DNA of 64,000 nucleotides from a bacterium (GCA_021372535.1 JAJFUH010000047.1:4480-68479); one strand, 5' to 3'; counted from the stretch's first letter, positions 17,352-27,173 are shown. The notes: generated from the sequence alone by a model not told the origin. Numbers and translations are program-made.

Positions 17352-18881
17352 ATGATACGGTTTTTCCTGAGAATTGCGCTCTACCTTGTGTCGGGGCTTG
17401 TATGTGTGTCTCACGGCTTCACGCAGGAGACGACATGGGAAAGCCCGCCGGTCGCTACTCAGATCGACATGGATGACACGATTGTTCCTGTCGGGAAAGG
17501 AGCTGTCTTCTGTCCCTCGATGACCAATTCCGACAACGAGCCGGTATATGGTGTTCTCCGGGACGGCCATCGAGTGGAAGAGGCGCCGACAGGACACCGG
17601 ATTCCGCTCGAACCGGGAGTTTACAAGGTCGTGTATGGTTCGGGCACTCTCGATCAGATGATGTCCAAGACAGTCAAGGTAGTCGAGGGTTCGACAAGCG
17701 TTCTTAAAGTCGACTGGTCCGGTCTTGTCATCGATGTGATCAACGAATCGAGAACAAAGGTTCGTGAATATTATGAACTTATCGATCTCAGTACCGGTGA
17801 TTCCTACGGAATCGGTCAGGGAATCGAGCAGGGTCTCGACGAAAAACTGCGGACATGGATACTGCCTCCCGGACGGTATAAAATCGTCAAACCCGGGGGA
17901 AATATCAACGATGTCATTAACTTCGGCACGATACGGCTGGCGCCGGGAGAGCTGACATATGCAATTCTTGTTGTCGATTCGAATACGTTCAATTTCCTCG
18001 GTTTCGGGTATCGTTCGGATGTAAGACAGTTGGGGGGTTATAAAAAGAAATGGACGAAACTGAGCGAACTTGCCGGTAACGCTCTGCTCAATTATATCCC
18101 GTCAAGCGAATCCGGTACCGAAAGCGGCGGGAGCTTCACTTCCACCGTTCAGTGGCTCACCGATGCCCGCTACGAGTCCGGCAATCACATTATACCCATC
18201 TGGTCGAACCTTGAGGAAGGCCTGTCCATGCAGAATGACAAGGTACTCCGCAAATACACGGACAAGGCCGAATTAAAAGTGACTTACATATACCGCTTCA
18301 CCAATCTTCTGAGCCCATATGTCAGGGGCGCAGCAGAAACACGGTTTTTTGCCACATCGGTTCATTTCGACAAACCCACCAGTTTCGCTGAAGTATCCGC
18401 AAAAGGAGACACCGTCCGGGTTGAAAATGATGCCGATAAAGTCAAACTCGGCGGACCGTTCAGTCCCATCTATCTCAAGCAGGGATTCGGCATCAACTCG
18501 ATACTCATCAAGACACTGCCTGTCAATTTTAATCTGAGGGGCGGTTACGGCGCCCGCCAGACCCTTGCCCGTAAAGCGTACATTTATAACAGTGATACCA
18601 AGGTGCTCTCGCCAATTCAGAAAACCGATGTCACCGGGGCCGAATTCCTGCTTCTCGGCGATATCCGGCTTGGCCGGTATATCCTTTTCGATACCGAACT
18701 CGACATACTCATGCCGAGCAGGAAAACGGACAGCTGGGTGTTCGATGGAGAAAACAGGCTCAGGCTTTCGCTCACGAGCAATGTCAGCCTTTTATTTACC
18801 GCGGAGTTCTGGAAAAACGAGAGCGTCCTGAAAACCCAGACACGGTACCAGCTCCTGCTTCGTTTCTCCAAGTTCCTGTGA
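17352..18881 (+). CDS. Outer-membrane protein embedded in the MCE operon
   Basis: 509 residues from ATG 17352, two bases after the preceding stop. A signal peptide (FFLRIALYLVSGLVCVSHG) precedes two beta-rich PEGA/Ig-like modules (about 25-220, e.g. LEPGVYKVVYGSGT, ILPPGRYKIVKPGG). A C-terminal barrel-like region ends in a run of amphipathic strands and a terminal aromatic/hydrophobic residue pattern (RYQLLLRFSKFL), as is typical of outer-membrane insertion signals. I do not recognise a named family. Position and coupling suggest it is the outer-membrane partner of the MCE transporter; that role is inference. Confidence 0.7.
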   Translation: MIRFFLRIALYLVSGLVCVSHGFTQETTWESPPVATQIDMDDTIVPVGKGAVFCPSMTNSDNEPVYGVLRDGHRVEEAPTGHRIPLEPGVYKVVYGSGTLDQMMSKTVKVVEGSTSVLKVDWSGLVIDVINESRTKVREYYELIDLSTGDSYGIGQGIEQGLDEKLRTWILPPGRYKIVKPGGNINDVINFGTIRLAPGELTYAILVVDSNTFNFLGFGYRSDVRQLGGYKKKWTKLSELAGNALLNYIPSSESGTESGGSFTSTVQWLTDARYESGNHIIPIWSNLEEGLSMQNDKVLRKYTDKAELKVTYIYRFTNLLSPYVRGAAETRFFATSVHFDKPTSFAEVSAKGDTVRVENDADKVKLGGPFSPIYLKQGFGINSILIKTLPVNFNLRGGYGARQTLARKAYIYNSDTKVLSPIQKTDVTGAEFLLLGDIRLGRYILFDTELDILMPSRKTDSWVFDGENRLRLSLTSNVSLLFTAEFWKNESVLKTQTRYQLLLRFSKFL

Positions 18882-18889
18882 GGAAATGC

Positions 18890-19981
18890 ATGAAATCCAC
18901 CTTTACCGCACCGACTATCACCATGGACAATGGTGTGCTTGCCATTTCCGGCGACCTTGTCGCGATGACCGTAGGTGATGCCGAACGATCCGTATTACGG
19001 TTCGGCAGGGAAGCGATTTCGGTTGTTGACGGCTCGGGGATAAGCGGTTTCGATTCCTCGGGAGCCGTATTTATAAAATGCCTGAGTACCCCAAAAACCG
19101 AGCTGCGCGGATTCAGCGATAACTCCATCAGGCTCATCGAAATGGCCGTTCCCGTCGAAAAGGGCGTTCCCCAAAAACCCGAGAAGCCACGCTTGAGCCT
19201 TGAATATATCGGCGGTATCGCTTTACGGGAGATGGAAAACCTGACCGAAATCGCCATTCTCATCGTCGATATTCTGTTCTGGGCGGTGATCGGTATATTC
19301 AACAGGAAGCAGTACCGGAAAGGAACGTTTACCGAGCAGGCATACTACATGGGTTCGACCGCCCTGCCGATTGTCGGAACAATCCTGTTCCTTATCGGCG
19401 TCATTCTGACTCTTCAGAGCGCGGCACAGCTCCGGCAGTTCGGTGTATCGATCTTTGTGGTCAATCTCCTTGCCATCGGGCTTTCGCGCGAGTTTGCGCC
19501 GCTTATGACCGCAATTATCGTGAGCGGGCGCACCGGCTCGGCAATTGCATCGGAGATCGCCACGATGAAATTCACCGAAGAGCTTGACGCCATAAAAACA
19601 CTCGGTCTCAATCCCCTGCGGTTTGTCGTGGTTCCGAAGCTCTGGGCAATGGTTCTGTGCATGCCTCTCCTGTCGATCATGGCGCTTTTTATCGGGCTTT
19701 CAGGCGGATTTCTTGTGTCCATCACCTATATGGAGCTTTCGCCCACAACGTTCTTTAACCAGCTTCTCCTGTCGCTCCTGTTCTGGGATGTTGTGACGGG
19801 GCTCATCAAATCCCTGTCGTTCGCGATTATCATTACAATCGTCGGAACCTACCGCGGGCTTACGTTCACAGGAGGCGCAGACGGTGTGGGACGGGCTACG
19901 ACCGCCTCGGTGGTGACATCCATATTCGCTATTATCGTCATGGATTCCATCTGGGGGATAATATTTTACTTCCCGCACTGA
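18890..19981 (+). CDS. mlaE: MlaE-family permease with N-terminal STAS domain
   Basis: 363 residues from ATG 18890 (GAGGAAA upstream, overlapping the previous stop region). Residues about 1-90 form a STAS/MlaB-like domain (VVDGSGISGFDSSGAVFIKC). The MlaE permease fold (about 110-360) follows, with five or more membrane segments and the conserved ALTLQSAAQLRQFG-like, LSREFAPLMTAIIVSGRTGS and EIATMKFTEELDAIKTLG motifs. It is the inner-membrane part of the MCE ABC transporter. In E. coli, MlaB (STAS) is a separate protein; here the two are fused. The ATPase gene follows 142 bp later. Confidence 0.93.
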   Translation: MKSTFTAPTITMDNGVLAISGDLVAMTVGDAERSVLRFGREAISVVDGSGISGFDSSGAVFIKCLSTPKTELRGFSDNSIRLIEMAVPVEKGVPQKPEKPRLSLEYIGGIALREMENLTEIAILIVDILFWAVIGIFNRKQYRKGTFTEQAYYMGSTALPIVGTILFLIGVILTLQSAAQLRQFGVSIFVVNLLAIGLSREFAPLMTAIIVSGRTGSAIASEIATMKFTEELDAIKTLGLNPLRFVVVPKLWAMVLCMPLLSIMALFIGLSGGFLVSITYMELSPTTFFNQLLLSLLFWDVVTGLIKSLSFAIIITIVGTYRGLTFTGGADGVGRATTASVVTSIFAIIVMDSIWGIIFYFPH

Positions 19982-20123
19982 GAAAGAAGGCAGCGAAAAC
20001 CACGGGCGGCTTCCGAAGGGTGGTTTCCGGGCAGAATCGAGTGGAAAGACCATCCGGGCAGATGGATTACACTCGATGTTTTAGGGATTTTAAAACGCTA
20101 TTATGTGAGAAAAGGCTTATCAC

Positions 20124-20885
20124 ATGAACGGCACATCGACCACCACCGATGAAAATATTCTCGAAATCGAGAATCTTCACTCATGGTACGGACCGCAGCA
20201 TGTTCTCGATGGTGTTACGTTTTCGGTCAGAGCCGGTGAAATCATGGTCATTCTCGGTACCTCCGGCTGCGGCAAGTCCACACTCCTGAAAAACATTATC
20301 AGGCTCTACAAACCGGGCATGGGCAGCATACAGCTCCTTGGCAAGGAAATGACAGAGCTCGAGGAAGAGAACATCGAAACGGTGCTCCACGATGTGGGAG
20401 TCATGTACCAGCACGGCGCTCTGCTCAACTCGCTTACCGTGGGAGAAAATGTCGCTCTCCCGCTCGAAATGCACACATCCATGTCACCTGGACTGAGACA
20501 TGAAATAGCGGAGCTCAAACTCGAACAGGTCGGGCTGAAGAACGTGTACTACCGTTATCCCAAGGAACTGTCGGGCGGAATGCAGAAACGTGCGGCTGTG
20601 GCACGGGCGATCGTGATGGACCCCAGCATTATCTTCTGCGATGAGCCCTCGGCGGGTCTCGATCCCGTCACTGCCCTCGGCCTCGACCGTCTGCTCATAA
20701 CGCTCAATGAAACCCTCCGTATGAGCATCGTGGTTGTTACCCACGAGCTTGAAAGCATCAAACGCATAGCCCACCGTATCACCTACCTCGACAAGGGGAG
20801 AGTGCTCTTCACCGGTACCCTTGAAGATGCCCTGAATTCCGGTATTCCTACGATACAGGAATTTTTCCTCCTGACCGATAACTGA
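20124..20885 (+). CDS. mlaF: MlaF-family ABC transporter ATPase
   Basis: 253-residue ATPase with Walker A (GTSGCGKST, about residues 50-58), Q-loop region (VGVMYQHGALLNSLTVGENV), signature LSGGMQKRAAVARAI, Walker B IIFCDEPSAGLDP and H-loop VVVTHEL. The GALLNSLTVGENVALPL sequence after the Q-loop is typical of MlaF/MkL ATPases. It should power the MlaE-like permease encoded just upstream. The 142-bp gap from mlaE contains GC-rich inverted stretches that could modulate expression. Confidence 0.95.
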   Translation: MNGTSTTTDENILEIENLHSWYGPQHVLDGVTFSVRAGEIMVILGTSGCGKSTLLKNIIRLYKPGMGSIQLLGKEMTELEEENIETVLHDVGVMYQHGALLNSLTVGENVALPLEMHTSMSPGLRHEIAELKLEQVGLKNVYYRYPKELSGGMQKRAAVARAIVMDPSIIFCDEPSAGLDPVTALGLDRLLITLNETLRMSIVVVTHELESIKRIAHRITYLDKGRVLFTGTLEDALNSGIPTIQEFFLLTDN

Positions 20886-21097
20886 TAGTTACCCGTACAT
20901 TTGAGCCCGGCACTCTTTCATGTTTATAATAAATAACAGTTTATTAATTTATAAATATATCCCTTGATTAAATGGCGATTTTTTACTATTATTATGACAG
21001 GCAGGATCAGCCAGTTCAGGTTTCTGCTCTACAGGGTTTTTACTCATCGTGTACAGTTTTCTGATTCATGTAACCGTATATGAAAGAAGGTGATAGC

Positions 21098-21301
21098 ATG
21101 AGAACCCTTGCGGAACACCACTGGTCTGCGGAAATGCTTCTAACGTTTTCTATTATCGCCGGTCTGACCATCGGCGGTCTTTTAGGCTGGGGCGTGGGAA
21201 TGACAACCGATAACATCGGCGCGGGGATATCGATCGGCGTGTTGATCGGTCTTGTCGCCGGGCTGTCAATCGGCATTCTGGTTTCCGACCGGAATGAATA
21301 A
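21098..21301 (+). CDS. Small glycine-zipper membrane protein
   Basis: 67 residues from ATG 21098 (AAGGTG about 8 bases upstream; an ATG at 21080 is weaker). Two hydrophobic segments are rich in Gly and small residues: LTIGGLLGWGVGMTT, then GAGISIGVLIGLVAGLSIGIL. It ends in a charged SDRNE tail. This is a glycine-zipper type inner-membrane miniprotein of unknown function. It is followed by a good terminator. Confidence 0.6.
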   Translation: MRTLAEHHWSAEMLLTFSIIAGLTIGGLLGWGVGMTTDNIGAGISIGVLIGLVAGLSIGILVSDRNE

Positions 21302-21333
21302 CCCCAATTTTTTCCCGGTTCTCCTGATATTTA

Positions 21334-21380
21334 AAAACAACCGTTCTCTCTTGAATGTTTTGAGGGACGGTTGTTTTTTT
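21334..21380 (+). terminator. Rho-independent terminator
   Basis: AACAACCGT...CTC and GAG...ACGGTTGTT pair across a short loop, followed by a run of seven or more T. It lies 33 bases after the small membrane protein gene and probably ends that transcript. Confidence 0.85.
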
Positions 21381-21510
21381 ACGGTTTGCTCCCTTTTATG
21401 TTATTCGAAGCTTGTGTATACTGATCCGACAGTTATCCCTCCAATAATTTCTTATACCAAGTTTCAATCATTTATATAAAAATTCAGACGCCTGTTTTAG
21501 TATGGCTTAG

Positions 21511-21579
21511 ACCCTGAAACGAGTTCAGGGTGACGTGTAAACAATAAGCCGTCATGCTGAACCTGTTTCAGCATCTATG
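21511..21579. repeat. Inverted pair of GTCATGCTGAAC-type palindromic repeats
   Basis: An inverted unit (reading GTCACCCTGAACTCGTTTCA on the minus strand) at 21511-21534 is followed by a direct unit, GTCATGCTGAACCTGTTTCA plus GCATCTATG, at 21551-21579. Each folds as a hairpin around the GAAC/GTTTC core. These belong to the same family that flanks the GIY-YIG gene at 53.8-54.4 kb. The remaining 270 bp up to 21853 hold no recognisable gene. Confidence 0.75.
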
Positions 21580-21730
21580 ATTCATGATATTTACCTGTAT
21601 GACCATAACGCGGTATCACACTCTTCGTGCTGTGCTCAGTCACGGTTGGAAGGAGCACTGTTTAAAGAATTTTGTGAATTATTCAGATTAATACTGAAAT
21701 ATCTCCCGAATTGTGTTTGAATAACTTGAC

Positions 21731-21758
21731 TTGACCTCACCAGTCATTATTATATTAA
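21731..21758 (+). promoter_or_regulatory. Possible promoter of the small cysteine-rich gene
   Basis: TTGACC and TATTAA are separated by 16 bases, about 95 bases before the start at 21854. Both are partial consensus matches, so the call is weak. Confidence 0.25.
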
Positions 21759-21853
21759 TGTCCCGAATAAAAACCGGAAAAGGCTTTTTCCGGTGCCGTT
21801 TATTGACGATATTGGATTTTATATCCCTTCAATCCTGTTCATAAGAGGTAAGC

Positions 21854-22066
21854 ATGAAATCCTGTTCCATGGAATCCAACAAGAAAACATGCCCCTGCAC
21901 ATATTCATCCTGCTCACGGTTTGGAATATGCTGTGAGTGCGTCGTTTATCATCGGCGAATGGGTGAGCTTCCCGCCTGTTATTTTCCCCGTGATGTTGAG
22001 AAAACGTATGACCGCTCGATTGAAACTTTTGTGAAAACCTATAAGGACCGGGGCAGATGGTGGTAA
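21854..22066 (+). CDS. Small cysteine-rich protein (DUF6485-like)
   Basis: 70 residues with seven cysteines concentrated in the first 45 residues ([18 protein letters not shown]). A conserved-looking [14 protein letters not shown] segment and a charged/aromatic C-terminus (YKDRGRWW) follow. GAGG lies about 7 bases upstream of the ATG. The pattern matches what I recall of the DUF6485 family, small proteins of unknown function that probably bind metal. It is upstream of, and co-oriented with, the DHH phosphoesterase gene 56 bp away. Confidence 0.7.
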   Translation: MKSCSMESNKKTCPCTYSSCSRFGICCECVVYHRRMGELPACYFPRDVEKTYDRSIETFVKTYKDRGRWW

Positions 22067-22122
22067 AATAAAGATATATTTCTAAAGTGGTTACTCAGAC
22101 CTGTTCGTGAAAGATACCTTTA

Positions 22123-23181
22123 ATGGCACATATACTTGCGCAAAAAAAAATCATCGAGTTTTTCGGCCTCCTGAAAAAACGTCGCCTCTACATCCAGACC
22201 CACGATATACCTGACCCTGATGCGATAGCTTCAGCCGAAGCATTCAGACTCATCGCGAAATCGTTCGGCGGCAGGGCAAAAATCGTTTCGAACGGGCTTC
22301 CGCACAGACGGGAGAACATAACGCTCCTCAAGGAGGGTAAAATCTCGATTACACCGCTTAAATCCCTCGTTATCAAGTCACCGGAGCACAGCGCCTGGGC
22401 TTTTATCGATTGTCTTCCCGGCGGAGGAAATGTGACGCTCCATCCGCTTGCTCCCGGAGACCTCTATATTGCCATTGACCATCATGGCAAACCCAATTCA
22501 ATACCCCGAAAAGGCGAGAACGCTTTTTACATTCATGATTCGCATGCCGGAGCCACAGCAACGATTCTCGGCGAGCTGCTCCTGGGATTCGATATTCCGT
22601 TTCCGCCGCGGCTCGCTTCGGCTCTTTCATATGCCATCATCAGCGATACACAGGATTTTAACCGCGGGGCGTCGAAAAAAGACATTTCCGTATATGCCGA
22701 TATCTTCCCGAAAGTGAACCACCGTCTCATATCACGCATCCGCAACACGACAAAACCACGTGATTTTTTCCGCACGATATACAACAGTCTCGGGAACGCC
22801 GAATATTACCGTCACATAGCCTGGGTACGTGTCGGAGAGGTAAAAAGCGGTGAAATCGTCGCCCAGATGGCTGATTTCATACTCTCTACCGAGCGTATAA
22901 CATGGTCGCTTGCGCTCGGCTATACCGATGACAAGCTCTATCTTTCACTGAGGTCATCGAATCCCAAAGCGCAGTGCGGACACGCGATACGGCGGATTGT
23001 ACCACGCTCTCCGTTCAACGTGGGCGGTCATGATCTTCTCGCCGGGGGACATATCCCGATTGACAGTTCGACGGATGTGGACAGTCTGATGGATAGTATC
23101 ATTAAGCGGTTCATAAGGAATATTCTCCGTATTCCATCGTCCGCAAAAGTACCGGGCGGCAGTCTGCTCATCGGGCTATGA
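22123..23181 (+). CDS. DHH-family phosphoesterase (NrnA/RecJ-like)
   Basis: 352-residue cytoplasmic protein with the DHH catalytic motifs in order: HDIPDPDAIAS (motif I), AFIDCLPGGG (II), AIDHHGKPNS (III, the DHH signature) and IISDTQDF (IV). It ends in a DHHA1-like domain containing GGHDLLAGGHIP. Family members hydrolyse nanoRNA, pAp or cyclic dinucleotide breakdown products using two metal ions. The first motif carries a Pro-Asp instead of the usual DGDA-type spacing, as in some NrnA-like proteins. Which substrate it uses cannot be read from sequence. Confidence 0.85.
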   Translation: MAHILAQKKIIEFFGLLKKRRLYIQTHDIPDPDAIASAEAFRLIAKSFGGRAKIVSNGLPHRRENITLLKEGKISITPLKSLVIKSPEHSAWAFIDCLPGGGNVTLHPLAPGDLYIAIDHHGKPNSIPRKGENAFYIHDSHAGATATILGELLLGFDIPFPPRLASALSYAIISDTQDFNRGASKKDISVYADIFPKVNHRLISRIRNTTKPRDFFRTIYNSLGNAEYYRHIAWVRVGEVKSGEIVAQMADFILSTERITWSLALGYTDDKLYLSLRSSNPKAQCGHAIRRIVPRSPFNVGGHDLLAGGHIPIDSSTDVDSLMDSIIKRFIRNILRIPSSAKVPGGSLLIGL

Positions 23182-23280
23182 AACCGGAAAACGGGGTCAC
23201 GGATCGGATCGGAAAGAAAAATCGCAGATATAACGGTCAATTCATTCATATAATTTATCCAATCGATCGGAGAATCATCA

Positions 23281-24393
23281 ATGGACTTGAAAACAGGAGC
23301 AGCGCCTTCAGAGCGGATTGCATCGATCGACGCCCTGCGCGGTTTCGACATGTTCTGGATTATGGGAGCGGATTTTCTATTCAGAAAGCTGTTTACGCTG
23401 TCCGACAATCCTTTTTTCGTAAAAATCGGAGATCAGTTCGAGCATTCTGCATGGAACGGGTTTACGTTCGAGGACCTCATATTTCCGCTGTTTCTGTTTA
23501 TCGTTGGTGTAGTTATGCCCTTCTCCCTGACAAAACGGCTCGACCGCGGCGAGTCGCGGAACCTGCTCTACCGTCACATCATCGTCCGGACCCTCGTTCT
23601 TCTGGCTTTCGGGCTGGTCTTTAACGGTTTCCTTGATTTCAGATTCGGAGCCATGCGGTATGCCGGGGTACTCCAGCGGATTGCCCTCTGTTATTTCTTC
23701 GCCGCCCTCATCGTCATGAATACCCGTGTCAGAGGCCAGGCCATATGGGCCGCCGGTATCCTCGTTTTTTACTGGGCTGTCATGATGCTTGTACCGGTGC
23801 CCGGGTACGGCGCCGGTGTACTCACTCCGGAAGGGAATCTTGCTTCGTTCATCGATCAGCATCTTCTCCCGGGCAGATTCTGCTGCTTCCAGTACGGCGA
23901 CAATGAAGGTATCCTGAGCACCATTCCCGCAATCGCGACCACCCTCCTCGGCGTCCTGACCGGGCACTGGCTCAGGTCATCGGCGCCTGCTTCTCAGAAA
24001 GTCAGTTACATTTTCGGCGCCGGAGCGCTCTGTCTGGCTGCCGGTTCGGTCTGGAACGCTTTCTTTCCTGTCAACAAGCTCATCTGGACAAGCTCGTATG
24101 TCCTGTTCGCGGGCGGCTGGAGCCTTCTGCTTCTCGGACTGTTTTACTGGGTGATCGATATCCGTGGATATGGAAAATGGGCGTTCCCGCTCGTTATCAT
24201 CGGCCTGAATCCGATTACTATCTATATGGCGCAGCGGTTTTTCGATTTCGAGTCGGTGGCGAATATCTTCGTGCACGCTTTTACCGGTTCGATGGGCGAT
24301 TTCCAGCCTGTCTTCATGACAGTATGCGTGCTTTTTGTCAAATGGCTGTTCCTCTATTTCCTCTTCCGTCAGAAGATATTCCTGAAAGTATGA
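23281..24393 (+). CDS. HGSNAT-like / DUF5009 membrane acetyltransferase
   Basis: 370-residue polytopic membrane protein (about ten hydrophobic segments) opening with RIASIDALRGFDMFWIM. This is the hallmark N-terminus of the heparan-alpha-glucosaminide N-acetyltransferase/NagX (DUF5009) family. FEDLIFPLFLFIVGVVMPFS and MRYAGVLQRIALCYFFAAL follow, both typical. In animals the family transfers acetyl from cytoplasmic acetyl-CoA to terminal glucosamine across a membrane; bacterial homologues are often found with glycan degradation genes. A GH3 glycosidase gene starts 65 bp downstream and may be co-transcribed, consistent with amino-sugar or glycan processing. Confidence 0.85.
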   Translation: MDLKTGAAPSERIASIDALRGFDMFWIMGADFLFRKLFTLSDNPFFVKIGDQFEHSAWNGFTFEDLIFPLFLFIVGVVMPFSLTKRLDRGESRNLLYRHIIVRTLVLLAFGLVFNGFLDFRFGAMRYAGVLQRIALCYFFAALIVMNTRVRGQAIWAAGILVFYWAVMMLVPVPGYGAGVLTPEGNLASFIDQHLLPGRFCCFQYGDNEGILSTIPAIATTLLGVLTGHWLRSSAPASQKVSYIFGAGALCLAAGSVWNAFFPVNKLIWTSSYVLFAGGWSLLLLGLFYWVIDIRGYGKWAFPLVIIGLNPITIYMAQRFFDFESVANIFVHAFTGSMGDFQPVFMTVCVLFVKWLFLYFLFRQKIFLKV

Positions 24394-24458
24394 CGGAAGT
24401 GAAAATATGGTAGAGTACTATATAGTGTAATCCCATTGAAAATAAGGAGTTCGAGAGT

Positions 24459-27134
24459 ATGATCAACTTCAGTTCCATTGCGCTCTGCTCGGTGTTTGCC
24501 ATACTCTCCCTGCCGTTCTGTCTTGGACAGATACGGGCTGACGGGAATCCGCCGCTTATTCCTTTCAATGACCCGTCGCTTTCGCTTGAGAAAAGGGCGG
24601 GGGATATCGTTGCGCGAATGACCATCGAGGAGAAGGTTTCCCAGATGATGAACAATGCCCCGGCGATAGACCGTCTGGGAATTCCCGCATATGACTGGTG
24701 GAACGAGTGTCTTCACGGAGTTGCGCGCGCCGGGAGGGCGACGGTTTTCCCGCAGGCTATCGGCCTTGCCGCCACGTGGGATACCGATCTCATGTACTGG
24801 GTAGCCACCGCGACATCGGATGAAGCCCGCGCCAAACACCACGAATTCCTCCGCAAAGGCAAACGGGGCATGTACGAGGGGCTGACATTCTGGTCTCCCA
24901 ATATCAACATCTTCCGTGACCCCCGATGGGGGCGCGGCATGGAAACCTACGGCGAGGACCCCTTTCTGACCGGAAGCATGGCTGTTCAGTTCATCAGGGG
25001 ACTCCAGGGCGATAATCCGAAATACCTGAAAGTCGTCGCCACCTCGAAACACTATGCGGTGCACAGCGGTCCCGAACCCGACCGTCACACCTTCGATGCC
25101 CGCATCGAGGAGCGCGATCTCCAGGAAACCTATCTTCCCCATTTCAGGATGAGTATCCTGGACGGCAAAGCATACTCCGTCATGGGCGCATACAACAGGT
25201 TCATGGGCGTTCCCTGCTGCGCGAGCGAACGTCTGCTCAAGAACATACTGAGGGATTCATGGGGATTCGACGGTTATGTCGTATCGGACTGCGGAGCTAT
25301 CTATGATATCTTTCAAAATCACAAGGTCGCGCGGACGCCTGCCGAGGCCGCGGCTATGGCGGTCAGGGCCGGTTGCGATCTGAACTGCGGCACGGTCTAT
25401 GAAAATCTCGTCGAGGCGGTCAAACAGGGACTTGTCACCGAGCAGGAAATCGATACGGCGGTCAGGCGGCTGTTCACCGCCCGGCTGAAACTCGGCATGT
25501 TCGACCCGCCGGAGATGGTTCCGTATGCCGCTATTCCCTATTCCGTCGTTGACTGCACCAAACACCGGGAGCTGGCACTCGAAGCGGCGCGGAAATCGAT
25601 TGTGCTCCTCAAAAATGACCGGAACGCGCTCCCTCTCAAAAAAGATATTCCCACAATCGCCGTTATCGGGCCGAATGCGGACGATGTCGAGGTTCTCCTC
25701 GGCAATTACAACGGCACACCGGTCGATCCGGTTACTCCGCTTCGCGGAATCCGCGAAAAAGTCTCGAAAAACACGAAAGTCGTCTATGCCCCGGGCTGCG
25801 AATGGGCAGAAAATCTCTACCGGTTCGAAGTCGTCCCCTCCACGGCGCTTTTCACCACCGAAGACGGGAAAAGGCGTAATGGTTTGCGGGCTGAATACTT
25901 CAATAACCGCGAGCTGAAAGGGAAACCGGCTCTCACACGTACCGACCCGCAGATCGATTTTACCTGGTGGGACGGCGCACCGCTCAAAGACTTCAACGAC
26001 GATGATTTCGGTGTGCGCTGGACGGGCGAACTCGTAGCACCTGTCACGGGAACCTATGCTCTCGGCGGAAACGGATTTTCCGGTTTTCGTATCTTTCTCG
26101 ACGACAGGCAGCTTGTGACATTCGAAAGCCCCTACCACCCGGTGACCGTGTACGAAAACGTCAACCTCGAAGCCGGGAAGTCATACCGGCTCAGGGTCGA
26201 GTTTTACGAAAAGCAGGGCGATGCCCACATGAAACTGATCTGGAGCGTGCCCGCACGGGATTATAAAAAGGAGGCTGTCGATGCTGCGCGGCAGTCGGAT
26301 GCGGTCATCATGGTAATGGGTCTTTCGCCCCGTCTCGAAGGAGAGGAGATGAAGGTTCAGGTCAAGGGATTCAAAGGCGGCGACCGTCTCGATATCAACC
26401 TTCCTGACATCCAGGAAGACCTCATCAGAACCATCAGCGCTCTCGGTAAGCCGACCGTGCTCGTGCTGCTCAACGGCAGCGCCGTTGCCGTAAACCAGGC
26501 GAACGACCTCGTACCCGCCATCATCGAGGCATGGTATCCGGGCCAGGCGGCTGGAACGGCTATCGCCGATGTGCTCTTCGGCGACTGCAACCCCGCGGGG
26601 AGGCTCCCGGTCACGTTCTACCGGTCGGTCGATCAGCTGCCGCCGTTCGGGGAATATGCCATGAAAGGCAGAACCTACCGTTATTTCACGGGCGATCCGC
26701 TCTATCCCTTCGGTCATGGGCTCAGTTATACATCCTTCTTGTATAGCGGTCTCACCCTGCCCAAGACGGCTGCTCCCGGGCAGGATGTCGCCGTTTCGGT
26801 GACCGTTACGAATACGGGCGCGATGGCAGGCGAGGAAGTCGTTCAGCTCTACCTCACCGATCTCGAAGCCTCCGCGCCGGTCCCCGTGAGATCGCTCTGC
26901 GGATTTCAGCGGATTTCCCTCAAACCCGGCGAAAAACAGGTCGTGAAATTCACCCTGAACCCCCGTCAGTTTTCGCTCATCGACACAGCGGACAGGCGGG
27001 TCATCGAGCCGGGAACGTTCGAGGTTGCGGCCGGCGGCAAACAGCCCGGTTTTTCCGGGTCTGCGGATGCCCCGACTACCGGAGTCGTCACCGGGCGCTT
27101 CACGGTTACAGGGAAGGTGACGGAGATAGAGTAA
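24459..27134 (+). CDS. Secreted glycoside hydrolase family 3 enzyme with PA14 insert
   Basis: 891 residues with a signal peptide (ALCSVFAILSLPFCLGQ). The GH3 N-terminal barrel contains MTIEEKVSQMMNNAPAIDRL, WWNECLHGVARAG, and the xylosidase-like FRDPRWGRGMETYGEDP. The catalytic nucleophile Asp is in GYVVSDCGAIYDI. The C-terminal domain has VLLKNDRNALPL and IGPNADD, and it is interrupted by a PA14 module (about 465-600; LRAEYFNNRELKG...LVAPVTGTYALGGNGF). A fibronectin-III-like domain ends the protein. Overall order matches beta-glucosidase/beta-xylosidase GH3-PA14 enzymes. Substrate (glucoside, xyloside or arabinoside) is undetermined. Start has GGAG upstream. Confidence 0.93.
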   Translation: MINFSSIALCSVFAILSLPFCLGQIRADGNPPLIPFNDPSLSLEKRAGDIVARMTIEEKVSQMMNNAPAIDRLGIPAYDWWNECLHGVARAGRATVFPQAIGLAATWDTDLMYWVATATSDEARAKHHEFLRKGKRGMYEGLTFWSPNINIFRDPRWGRGMETYGEDPFLTGSMAVQFIRGLQGDNPKYLKVVATSKHYAVHSGPEPDRHTFDARIEERDLQETYLPHFRMSILDGKAYSVMGAYNRFMGVPCCASERLLKNILRDSWGFDGYVVSDCGAIYDIFQNHKVARTPAEAAAMAVRAGCDLNCGTVYENLVEAVKQGLVTEQEIDTAVRRLFTARLKLGMFDPPEMVPYAAIPYSVVDCTKHRELALEAARKSIVLLKNDRNALPLKKDIPTIAVIGPNADDVEVLLGNYNGTPVDPVTPLRGIREKVSKNTKVVYAPGCEWAENLYRFEVVPSTALFTTEDGKRRNGLRAEYFNNRELKGKPALTRTDPQIDFTWWDGAPLKDFNDDDFGVRWTGELVAPVTGTYALGGNGFSGFRIFLDDRQLVTFESPYHPVTVYENVNLEAGKSYRLRVEFYEKQGDAHMKLIWSVPARDYKKEAVDAARQSDAVIMVMGLSPRLEGEEMKVQVKGFKGGDRLDINLPDIQEDLIRTISALGKPTVLVLLNGSAVAVNQANDLVPAIIEAWYPGQAAGTAIADVLFGDCNPAGRLPVTFYRSVDQLPPFGEYAMKGRTYRYFTGDPLYPFGHGLSYTSFLYSGLTLPKTAAPGQDVAVSVTVTNTGAMAGEEVVQLYLTDLEASAPVPVRSLCGFQRISLKPGEKQVVKFTLNPRQFSLIDTADRRVIEPGTFEVAAGGKQPGFSGSADAPTTGVVTGRFTVTGKVTEIE

Positions 27135-27173
27135 AAATCTTGTTGAATAATCCATGGTGCTGGCTTGTAGTAA

